Assembly: GCA_030427205.1 (NCBI GenBank)
Contig: JAUHXC010000020.1
Location: 62,001-126,000, forward strand
Direction: 5' to 3'
Source: a bacterium
GTDB taxonomy: Bacteria; Myxococcota_A; Bradymonadia; UBA7976; UBA1532
DNA: 64,000 nucleotides
Below the pieces are notes generated by a model that saw nothing but the letters and a program-made list of their open reading frames with translations, made no database searches and was not told the origin of the DNA. Each line of letters starts with the position of its first letter. Positions within the stretch are counted from its first letter, which is position 1. This document shows positions 27,408 through 34,856 of this stretch, in pieces. The position numbers and the translations under genes are program-made.

Positions 27408-29260
27408 TCGATCCTCCCGTCGAGGGCGTAGCCGGTCAGGGTCCGGATGGTGCCGTCGGTCTCGAGCGGCACGAAGCTGATGCGTCCGGTGGGGTGGTCC
27501 TGGGTCGCGAACGCCCGCTCGACGGCGGGCAGGACGCCGATGGCCTCGGCGGTCGAGCCGAGCAGCCAGCTGCGGCTGTCGAAGCGCACGAGGTCGATGC
27601 GCTCGAGCCGCGGGCCGCTGGCGGCCGCCCGGGGGTAGGCCACGAAGGCGGCGCCGGGGGCGAAGGTCAGGCCGTAGGGCTCGGCGGCGGTGGTCTGCAG
27701 CTTGACGAAGCCGGTGTCGAGGTCGATGAGCGAGTAGCCGTGCCGCGGCGCCAGAGTCGGGTCGACCACCTGCTCGAACTGCTGCTCGCTGGGGGTCATG
27801 TCTGCGGCGGCCATGTCGGCGACGGCCATGTCGGCGACGCCCATGTCATCGGGGGCCATGTCGTCGGCGGCCATGTCTTCGGCGGCCATATCTTCGGCGG
27901 CCATGTCTTCGACGCCCATGTCTTCGGCGCCCATGTCCGCGGGCAGCGGATCATCCTGCAGCGGCGGATCGAGCGGCACCGTCGCCGGCTCGGGCCCGTG
28001 CAGGATCCAGGCGACGCCGCCCGAGACCGCGCCCACCCGCGCCCGCTTGCGCAGCGGCACGTCGATGACCTCGCCGCCGGGCAGCGCCAGCAGCGCGGCG
28101 GCCGGCGGGTGGTCGCTGCGGGTCGCGTAGAGCACCGCCCGATCGCCCGTCGCCGAGACCGCCGCCGAGCCCAGCGGGCGCCGGCCCAGCTCGACGAGGC
28201 GCACCTCGCCTTCGCCGTCGAGCGGCACCAGCGCCAGCTGGCGGGCTTCGCGCAGCATCACCAGCGCCGTATGGCCCGCGCCGTCGGTGGGCGGCACCAG
28301 GTCGAGGTCGGTGGGCTCGGCGCCGAGGTCGACGGTGCGCGGCACGCCCTCGGTCAGATCGACGACGGTGATGCCCCGCTCGCCGGGCGCGCGGCTGGCG
28401 GCGTAGCGGCCGTCGGCGGTCAGCACCACCTCGCGGGCGGTATTGGAGAAGATGTCGGGGGCGGTGGGCACCGTCAGCGCGACGGCGGGGCCGTCGAGCC
28501 GGGCCGGCGCGATGACCGAGACGCCGTCGTCGGTCACGAAGAGCGCGGTGCCGTCCTCGGCGAAGACCACCTCGCGGGGGCCGAAGCCGATGCTGACCGG
28601 GTGCTGCACGCCGGCGTCGAGGTCGAGCACCACCACGTCCTGCACCGCCGAGGCGTCCTCCCCCGGCTCGACGTCGTTCAGGTCGAACCAGGCGTAGGCG
28701 AAGCGGCCCGCCGGGCCGACGGCCAGCGCGTTGAAGTGCCCCGGCAGCCGGTGGGTCTGCGGTTCGCCGCCCGGCTCGACGACGATCAGCTCGTCGCTGC
28801 CGCGGCAGAGCACCACCGCGGTGTCGCTGCCGGCGCGCACGGCGACGGCCGTGGGCCGATCGCCCACGTCGACCAGGGTCACCGTCAGCGCGGCGCCGTC
28901 GATGGCCGCCACCCGATCGGTCTCGGGCGCGGCGACCCAGACCACGCTCACGCCCGCGGCGGGGCGATTGCGCGGCGCGAGGGTCTCCTCCATCTCGGGC
29001 GGCGCCGGCTCGGGCGGCGGGGCGTCGGGGCCGGCCGGCTCGCCTTCGCCGTCGCCCGGCGCGCCGCCGCCCTGGAAGACGCAGGTGCCGTCGAAGCAGA
29101 CCGAGCCCTGGGGGCACTCGTCGTCGTTCGCGCACGGGGCGCCGACGCCGGCGTCCCGGACGAAGTCGGCGCCTTGCTCGTCGCCGCTGTCGGTGTCGTC
29201 GCAGGCGAGGGCCAGCGCCAGGGCGCAGGCGGTCGACCAGAGGAGTGCCGTGCGGCTCAT
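27404..29260 (-). CDS. Propeller-like lipoprotein with Asp-Met pentapeptide repeats
   Basis: This is a 618-residue lipoprotein, paralogous to the next gene. The signal peptide ends in LALAC; a Cys knuckle (CANDDECPQGSVC, FDGTC) and a Gly/Pro/Glu-rich linker follow. The body has repeated YVTN-propeller-like strands (VTLVDVGDRPTAVAV, ITVVDLTEGVPRTV), then ten 5-residue repeats ending in DM (27795-27940), then a C-terminal part shared with the paralogue: SLIDLDTGFVKL and HPTGRISF. It lies second in the operon with ATGA overlaps at both ends. The role is probably surface protein-protein contact. Confidence 0.72.
   Translation of the reverse strand: MSRTALLWSTACALALALACDDTDSGDEQGADFVRDAGVGAPCANDDECPQGSVCFDGTCVFQGGGAPGDGEGEPAGPDAPPPEPAPPEMEETLAPRNRPAAGVSVVWVAAPETDRVAAIDGAALTVTLVDVGDRPTAVAVRAGSDTAVVLCRGSDELIVVEPGGEPQTHRLPGHFNALAVGPAGRFAYAWFDLNDVEPGEDASAVQDVVVLDLDAGVQHPVSIGFGPREVVFAEDGTALFVTDDGVSVIAPARLDGPAVALTVPTAPDIFSNTAREVVLTADGRYAASRAPGERGITVVDLTEGVPRTVDLGAEPTDLDLVPPTDGAGHTALVMLREARQLALVPLDGEGEVRLVELGRRPLGSAAVSATGDRAVLYATRSDHPPAAALLALPGGEVIDVPLRKRARVGAVSGGVAWILHGPEPATVPLDPPLQDDPLPADMGAEDMGVEDMAAEDMAAEDMAADDMAPDDMGVADMAVADMAAADMTPSEQQFEQVVDPTLAPRHGYSLIDLDTGFVKLQTTAAEPYGLTFAPGAAFVAYPRAAASGPRLERIDLVRFDSRSWLLGSTAEAIGVLPAVERAFATQDHPTGRISFVPLETDGTIRTLTGYALDGRIE
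27795..27940 (-). repeat. Ten 15-nt repeats coding for xxxDM
   Basis: This run codes for ten consecutive pentapeptides ending in Asp-Met, of the type AAEDM, GVEDM and APDDM. The units diverge by single bases and insert into an otherwise conserved paralogous protein. A DM-rich linker of similar flavour occurs in two other lipoproteins of this window (near 43290 and 47540). Confidence 0.9.
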
Positions 29261-30963
29261 TCGATGCGTCCGTTCAGCGCGTAGCCGGTCACCGTCTCGA
29301 TCGGCGCCTCGGGGTCGTCGAGCCGCAGGAAGCTGATGCGCCCGGTGGGGTGGGTCTGGGTGACGAAGGCCCGGTCGAGCGCGCTGAGCACACCGATGGT
29401 CTCCGGCGGCGAGCCCACCGGCCAGGTGCGCACCGACAGGCCCGTCAGATCGACCCGCTGCACCGCGGCGACCCGGGCGCTCGCGGCGGGGTCGTCGACG
29501 TTCGAGAGCCGCAGGAAAGCCGCGCCGCGCTCGGGCGCGAAGACCAGCCCCGAGGGCTCGGCGGCGGCGGTCTCGAGCTTGACGAAGGCGGTGTCGAGGT
29601 CGACGAGGCTGTAGCCGTGGCTGTGGCGGATGAGCGCCTCGGGGTCGTTCGGCGGCGGGTCTCCGGCGGCGCGGCCGTGCAGCACCACCGCGACCCGGCC
29701 GGTGGGGTCGACCTCGGCGCCGCGGGCCGCCTTGCGCAGCGGGGTGAAGACCAGCGCGCCGGCCTCGGGGGCGAGCAGGCCGGCGACGCCCGGTCCGTCG
29801 AGCGGGTCGGTGGTGGTGTAGAGGAAGGCCCGCCGCCCGTCCCGGCCCACCGCCGCCGCGCCGAGCCGCGAGCCGCGCAGCGAGACGGTGGTCAGCGCGG
29901 CGTCGAGCGCGTCGGGGTCGGCGATGGTCGCCGGGTCGAGGTCGAAGGGCACCAGCGCCAGCTTGTCGGCGCCGGGCAGCATGACCAGCATCCGGCCGTC
30001 GGGCAGCAGGTCGAGGTCGGTGGGCAGGCCGCCGAGCGGCACGAAGCGCGGCACGCCTTCGAAGAGGTCGACCACGGTGACGCCCGGCTCGTCATCGGTC
30101 CGGCTGGCGGCGTAGCGCGCGTCGGGGCCGATGATGACCTCCCGCGGGCCGAAGTCGCCCAAGGTCGCCGCCAGCGGCACGATCGGCGCCGGGCCGGGCT
30201 CGGGCTCGCGGGCGATGATGCTCAGGCCGTCGTCGGTGATGACCAGGGCCGCGCCGTCGGGCGCGAACTCGATGCGGGTGGGGCGATAGCCGACGACGGC
30301 GATGGTCAGCGCGTCGCTGCTCAGGTCGAGCACCGCCACCTGCTGCAGCGCCGAGGCGTCTTCGCCGGGGCGGGCGGCGGCCAGATCGAACCAGGCCAGC
30401 GCCCGCTCGCCGGCGGGGTCGACGATGAGCGCGTTGGCGTGGAAGGGCAGCGCGAAGCGGGTGACCTCGTCGCCGTCGTCGGTCGGGCGGATGCGGAACA
30501 GCTCGTCGCTGCCCCGGGCGAGCACCACCACCTCGTCGGTGCCGGGCAGCGCGCGCACCACCGTGGGGTCGTCGCCCAGCTCGATGAGCCCGATGGCCCG
30601 GCTCTCGCCGTCGATGCGGGCGATGCTGTCAGTGCTCGGGCTGACGACCCAGACGAAGCGCTGGCCGGCGGCGGGCTCGCCGAAGGCTTCGAAGGTCTCT
30701 TCGATCTCCGGCGGCGGCGGCTCGGGCTCGGCCGGCGCGTCGGGGCCTTCGCCCGGCGCCGGATCGGGCTCGGGCTCGGGCGGCAGGCCCTGGAAGATGC
30801 AGGTGCCGTCGAAGCAGATGTCGCTGGCCGGGCAGTCGACGTCGTCGAGGCAGTCGCCGCGGGCCGACCGGGTATCGCCGGCGCACGCGCCGAGGGCGAG
30901 CCCGATCAGCGGCGCCACCAGCAGCGAGCGGGAGAGACGGGGCGCGGGCGCGCGGTGGGACAT
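29257..30963 (-). CDS. Propeller-like lipoprotein, first gene of operon
   Basis: This is a 568-residue lipoprotein. ATG at 30963 is supported by GAGG 8 nt upstream and by the signal peptide (lipobox LGAC). The N-terminal Cys knuckle (CLDDVDCPASDIC, FDGTC) and Pro/Glu linker match the next gene, as does most of the body: propeller-like repeats such as ITDDGLSIIA, GVTVVDLFEGVPRF and a C-terminal HPTGRISFLRL. The close match to the next gene indicates a tandem duplication, after which only the copy downstream gained the DM repeats. Upstream, 198 nt separate it from a PEGA-domain kinase gene. Confidence 0.72.
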   Translation of the reverse strand: MSHRAPAPRLSRSLLVAPLIGLALGACAGDTRSARGDCLDDVDCPASDICFDGTCIFQGLPPEPEPDPAPGEGPDAPAEPEPPPPEIEETFEAFGEPAAGQRFVWVVSPSTDSIARIDGESRAIGLIELGDDPTVVRALPGTDEVVVLARGSDELFRIRPTDDGDEVTRFALPFHANALIVDPAGERALAWFDLAAARPGEDASALQQVAVLDLSSDALTIAVVGYRPTRIEFAPDGAALVITDDGLSIIAREPEPGPAPIVPLAATLGDFGPREVIIGPDARYAASRTDDEPGVTVVDLFEGVPRFVPLGGLPTDLDLLPDGRMLVMLPGADKLALVPFDLDPATIADPDALDAALTTVSLRGSRLGAAAVGRDGRRAFLYTTTDPLDGPGVAGLLAPEAGALVFTPLRKAARGAEVDPTGRVAVVLHGRAAGDPPPNDPEALIRHSHGYSLVDLDTAFVKLETAAAEPSGLVFAPERGAAFLRLSNVDDPAASARVAAVQRVDLTGLSVRTWPVGSPPETIGVLSALDRAFVTQTHPTGRISFLRLDDPEAPIETVTGYALNGRIE

Positions 30964-31046
30964 CGACACCTCGGGGAGCGGGTTCGCGGGGCGGGGCTCG
31001 GCGTTGCAGAGGCCGTGCCAGAGCGGCCCGTCACGGTGCGATGCAG

Positions 31047-31062
31047 GCGCGCCGGGGCGCGC
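31047..31062 (-). terminator. GC hairpin between kinase and lipoprotein operon
   Basis: A perfect 6-bp GCGCGC stem with a 4-nt loop lies 100 nt past the kinase stop. There is no T-run. Thirty bases upstream, on the minus strand at 31092-31087, is a TTGACA hexamer that could be a -35 element for the lipoprotein operon, though no convincing -10 follows. Confidence 0.3.
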
Positions 31063-31161
31063 GGGCCCGGATGGCCCGTTTCCAGGTGTCAACGGTGTGA
31101 CATCGCGGTCAGGGGGTGGACGTTCGTTCGCAGAGCGCGGGACCGCGTCGTGAACGGGCGG

Positions 31162-32949
31162 CTACTGCAGCGTCTTGACCCGGCCGCCGCTGTTGGACTT
31201 GCCGTCGCCGGCTTTGTCCTTGCCGAGGATGGGCACCCGCCCGCCGCCGGTGCCGCTCGGCTTGGGGCCGCCCTGGGTGCCGAGCAGGATCTGGCTCGGC
31301 GGCGGCGCCGCGGGCTCGGGCTCGGGCTGCGGTTCGGGCTCGGCCACTGGCTCGGGTTCGGCCACCGGCTCGGGCTTGGCGACCAGCTTGAGCGTACGGG
31401 CGTAGGTCTTCACCGAGTCGCCCGAGGGCCTGAGGCTCCACGTGGCGTCTTCGTAGCCTTCGAGCTTGACCGTCAGCGTATGGCTGCCGTTGGTCAGCCG
31501 GGTATGCAGCGGCGTGCGGCCGATGGAGCGGTTGCCCCAGTAGACCTCGGCCCCACGGGGTCGGCTGTAGACCGAGACCTTGTGATAGACCGGGCCGTCG
31601 TTCGCCGGCGCGGCGTCGGGCTCGGCCTGGGCCACCGCGGCGTCGGGCGCGGCCACCGCGGCGTCGACCTGGGCGACGACGGCGGCGTCGGGCGCGGCCT
31701 GGGCCACCGCGGCGTCGGGCGCGGGCGGCGGCGTTGGCGGCGGCACGTTCTGCGCGGCGCCGGTCTGCGCGGTGCCGTTCTGCGCGGTGCCCTGGTTGCC
31801 GGTCTGCGTCGGTGGGTCGGGCTGGGGCTGCTGCGGCTGGGTGGCCGGCGGCGGGCGCATCACCGCCAGCGCGACGACGGCGGCGGCGAGCACCGCCAGC
31901 GCGGCGTAGAGCCAGCCGTTGCCCTTGCGGGTGGTGCCGCGGTTGGCCTCCATCGACCAGCCGTGGGTGCTCGACGGCATCGAGGGCTCGTCCAGTTCGG
32001 CGGGCAGGCCCATCTGGTTGCGCACCTGCCGCAGCGCCATGCGCATCTCGGCGGCGCTCGCGAAGCGCTCGTCGGGGCTCTTGGCCAGCGCCCGCAGCAC
32101 CAGGGCTTCGAGCTCGGGCGGCGCGTCGAGGTCGGGCTTGCTCTCCTTGAACGGCGGCGGCGCGCTGTGCAGGTGCATCCGGAACAGCTCGTGGTGCGAG
32201 GCGCTCTGGAAGGGCAGCCGGCCGGTGAGCATGCGGTACATGACCACGCCGAGGGCGTAGATGTCGGTGCGGGCGTCGACCTGCCCGAAGGCGACCTGCT
32301 CGGGCGCCATGTACTGCGGGGTGCCGCAGATCTGGCGCTCCATGGTGATCTCGGCCTTGTCGACCGGATCGTCGCTGTTGTCGATGTAGCGCGCGATGCC
32401 GAAGTCGAGCACCTTGACGAAGTCGGGCTGGTCGCCGTGCTGGGTCAGGTACAGGTTGCCCGGCTTGATGTCGCGGTGGACGATGTTCTTGCGGTGGGCG
32501 TGGTCGAGCGCCCGCAGCACCTGATCGACGATGTGGATCGTGCGCGCCGGCGGCAGGTGCGTCTGGTGCAACGCCTTGTGCAGCGTATCGCCGTCGAGCA
32601 GCTCCATCACCAGGTAGAGGTGCCCGCCGTCGGTGGTGCCGTAGTCGTGCACCACGGTGATGTTCGGGTGGCTCAGGTTCGAGGCGATGCGCGCCCCGCG
32701 GGCGAAGCGCTCGGTGCTGGGGTCGTCGGCCGGCGGCAAGAGCTTGATGGCCACCTGGCGCTGGATCGACTGCTGCCACGCGAGCCAGACCGAGCTGTCC
32801 ATGCCGCCGACGCCGAGCAGCTCGCGCAGCGTATAGCGCCCGCCGACCACCTCGCCGGCCAGATCCTGGACCACGCGCCGGCCGTCGTGCGGACAGCGGG
32901 TCCGCCGCTCTTCGAAGCGGGTCCGGCAGCGGGAGCAGATCCAGGTCAC
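31162..32949 (-). CDS. Eukaryotic-like Ser/Thr protein kinase with zinc-knuckle and PEGA domain
   Basis: This is a 595-residue membrane kinase. It begins with a short Cys knuckle (CSRC, then CPHDG), followed by a kinase domain from about 38 to 305: Lys69 in VAIKLL, HRDIKPGN at 158-165, DFG at 182-184 and APE at 215-217. The Gly loop reads GVGGMDSSVW, so the usual Gly before the Val is replaced. A single transmembrane helix lies near 345-366; after a long Ala/Pro/Asp linker comes a PEGA domain (VSVYSRPRGAEVYWG to GYEDATW), a fold that often binds peptidoglycan or envelope components. A cytoplasmic kinase with an envelope sensor is implied. Start is a GTG with GAGGAAGAG upstream. Confidence 0.88.
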   Translation of the reverse strand: MTWICSRCRTRFEERRTRCPHDGRRVVQDLAGEVVGGRYTLRELLGVGGMDSSVWLAWQQSIQRQVAIKLLPPADDPSTERFARGARIASNLSHPNITVVHDYGTTDGGHLYLVMELLDGDTLHKALHQTHLPPARTIHIVDQVLRALDHAHRKNIVHRDIKPGNLYLTQHGDQPDFVKVLDFGIARYIDNSDDPVDKAEITMERQICGTPQYMAPEQVAFGQVDARTDIYALGVVMYRMLTGRLPFQSASHHELFRMHLHSAPPPFKESKPDLDAPPELEALVLRALAKSPDERFASAAEMRMALRQVRNQMGLPAELDEPSMPSSTHGWSMEANRGTTRKGNGWLYAALAVLAAAVVALAVMRPPPATQPQQPQPDPPTQTGNQGTAQNGTAQTGAAQNVPPPTPPPAPDAAVAQAAPDAAVVAQVDAAVAAPDAAVAQAEPDAAPANDGPVYHKVSVYSRPRGAEVYWGNRSIGRTPLHTRLTNGSHTLTVKLEGYEDATWSLRPSGDSVKTYARTLKLVAKPEPVAEPEPVAEPEPQPEPEPAAPPPSQILLGTQGGPKPSGTGGGRVPILGKDKAGDGKSNSGGRVKTLQ

Positions 32950-33145
32950 GTCTCTTCCTCGGGCCTCGTCGGCCTCGGCGAATCTCCGCCGATCGGGGGC
33001 GATGGGGCGTTTTGTGCGGCTTCGCGGTCGACCGAAGCAGGTTAAGCGGGCAGCCGACGACCCGTCAAGCTCGCGTCGGGCGGGCGGCGGCCGCGCGCGA
33101 TCGGCCCTGATACGCCACCCGGCGGGCCAGTTGACCGGAGCGTGG

Positions 33146-33161
33146 CAGCGCCCTCGCGCTG
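33146..33161 (-). terminator. Hairpin downstream of srkA
   Basis: A perfect 6-bp stem (CAGCGC/GCGCTG) with a 4-nt loop lies 53-68 nt after the srkA stop on the minus strand. No T-run follows. It may be a terminator separating srkA from the kinase gene downstream. Confidence 0.3.
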
Positions 33162-33213
33162 GCGTGGGATGCCTCCGGCTCGGCCGGGGTGCGTCGTCAC
33201 CGGCCGCCGGCGG

Positions 33214-34212
33214 TCAGAGGTGGTCGATCCGCGCGATCTGCTCGCGCAGGTCGAGCACCTCTTTCTGCCAGTAGCGCAGGTCGCCGAAGTGGCCGAACGT
33301 GCGGCGGAAGGTGGGGTCGTGCCAGCGGCGGGCGATCCAGGTGGCGTAGTGGATGTAGCGCAGCGCCCGCAGCGGCTCGACGAGGCGCAGCCACTCGCCG
33401 GGGAAGTCGCGCACCTCGCGGTAGGCGTCGAGCAGCACCCGGCGCTGGCGGTCGCCCTCGGCGTCGGCGCTGGGCACCAGCATCCAGACGTCCTGCACGG
33501 CGGGGCCGGTCAGCATGTCGTCGAAGTCGAGGAACAACGGGCCGTCGGCCCACAGCAGGTTCGCCGGGTGGCAGTCGCCGTGGATCCGATGCAGCGGCAC
33601 GTCGGCGAGCATGGGCTCGATGCGCGCGCACAAGGCGTCGACGGTGTGGCGGTAGTGGGCCTCGATCTGCGGCGGCAGGTGGCCCGCCTCGACGAGGTAG
33701 GCGGTATTGGCCCGGGCGTAGGTGTCGACGTCGAGGGTCGGCCGGTGGGTCGCCTCGTATTCTTCGCCGACCTCGTGCAGCTCGGCGAGCACCCGCCCCA
33801 GCTCGCGCAGCTGGCCGTCGGCGAACTCGTCGGGCACCCGCGCCCGCACCCGGGGGAAGATCGCGTAGTGGATGCCTTCGGCGTCGCCTTCGAGCGTGCC
33901 GAGCGTCGCGCCCTCGTCGTCGAGCTCGAGCGGCAGCACGACCGGCACGCCGGCGTCGTCGAGGGCGTAGAGGAAGTCGTGCTCGTCGTCGAGCGCGTCG
34001 AGGCTCCAGCGGCCGGGGCGATAGAACTTGCCGACGACGTCGCGGCCGTCTTCGCAGTCGAGCTGGTAGACCCGGTTCTCGTAGCTGTTGAGGATCACGA
34101 AGCGCCCGGTGCAGACCCGTCCGTCGACCTCGGCGGCGGCGTAGACCCGGTCGGGGGTCAGCCGGTCGAAGCGCTCGGCGAGCGGGTGGGCGGAGAGGTC
34201 GGCGCGGCCCAT
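33214..34212 (-). CDS. srkA: Stress response Ser/Thr kinase SrkA-like
   Basis: This is 332 residues, matching the length of SrkA/RdoA (YihE), a soluble kinase of the aminoglycoside-phosphotransferase fold that protects cells from envelope and oxidative stress. Catalytic loop HGDCHPAN is at 211-218, the metal-binding LDFDD at 228-232, and the ATP-binding Lys lies in GKFYRPGRW near residue 62. The ATG at 34212 lies 7 nt after the stop of the SRPBCC gene, so the two are likely co-transcribed. The phosphorylated partner is unknown in this family. Confidence 0.9.
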   Translation of the reverse strand: MGRADLSAHPLAERFDRLTPDRVYAAAEVDGRVCTGRFVILNSYENRVYQLDCEDGRDVVGKFYRPGRWSLDALDDEHDFLYALDDAGVPVVLPLELDDEGATLGTLEGDAEGIHYAIFPRVRARVPDEFADGQLRELGRVLAELHEVGEEYEATHRPTLDVDTYARANTAYLVEAGHLPPQIEAHYRHTVDALCARIEPMLADVPLHRIHGDCHPANLLWADGPLFLDFDDMLTGPAVQDVWMLVPSADAEGDRQRRVLLDAYREVRDFPGEWLRLVEPLRALRYIHYATWIARRWHDPTFRRTFGHFGDLRYWQKEVLDLREQIARIDHL

Positions 34213-34219
34213 GTGCGGT

Positions 34220-34750
34220 TCAGGCCCCCGCCTTCGACTCGAGGTAGCGGGTCAGCGCGCCGGCCGTCTTGTCGAAGTTGGGCTCGATCATGCGCCCGAT
34301 GAAGCTCTCGACGCCGCTGGTGGCCTTCTTGAGCATCAGCCGCGGCACGAGCCCCTTCAGGTCGAGCTCGAGCTTGCCCTTGATGCGCAGCTCGGTCGTC
34401 TCGCCGACCGCGTGGTAGCTCGTCGTGCCGCCGCATTGCACCCGGTCGGCCATGAAGCCGACCTCGAGGCTCCAGCGGCAGAGCCTGTCGGCCTCGAGCC
34501 AGGTGGCGCGGTCGTACCAGTACATCTTGTTCTGGTCGACGAACGGCCGCGCCATCGCCGGGATCTCGGTGCGGGCGGCGTACCACTGGTTGAGCATCTC
34601 GAAGACGCCCGGCTCGACCTCTTCCCGCTCGTGCTCGACGATGCGGTCGATGTTGGGCATGTACTCGGCGAGCCCCTGCAGCTGGTCGCGCATGGCCGGG
34701 AAGACCGCGTCGATGGGGAAGGGGATGGTCGAGACGACGTTGATGTCCAT
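34220..34750 (-). CDS. SRPBCC/START-like domain protein
   Basis: This is a 176-residue protein of the SRPBCC (START/Bet v1-like) fold: an N-terminal strand and helix pair (VVSTIPFPIDAVFPAMRDQ), then long antiparallel strands (WSLEVGFMADRVQCGG, TTELRIKGKLELD) and a C-terminal amphipathic helix. It resembles DUF2505-type members. Such proteins bind hydrophobic ligands or help modify lipids. It lies just upstream of srkA, 7 nt apart, and downstream of the caspase-like gene. There is no signal peptide. The ligand cannot be predicted. Confidence 0.72.
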   Translation of the reverse strand: MDINVVSTIPFPIDAVFPAMRDQLQGLAEYMPNIDRIVEHEREEVEPGVFEMLNQWYAARTEIPAMARPFVDQNKMYWYDRATWLEADRLCRWSLEVGFMADRVQCGGTTSYHAVGETTELRIKGKLELDLKGLVPRLMLKKATSGVESFIGRMIEPNFDKTAGALTRYLESKAGA

Positions 34751-34856
34751 CGGGACTCCGAAGCGAGAGCGGGGGTCGAACGGCGCATAGTGGACTGCCG
34801 GGCGGGCGGCGTAAAGAGCCTCGCCCGGGGTCGGCGGGCCCGCGGAGCACCGGCCG

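Noticed and set aside
27795..27940. Short tandem array considered as a CRISPR or iteron
   Set aside because: The 15-nt period keeps the reading frame and codes for a Met/Asp repeat within a lipoprotein.
29245..33045. A 1266-residue plus-strand frame opposite the lipoprotein operon and kinase
   Set aside because: It is rich in Gly, Arg, Ala and Val without domain pattern; the minus strand holds clearly better genes with signals, ribosome binding sites and kinase motifs.
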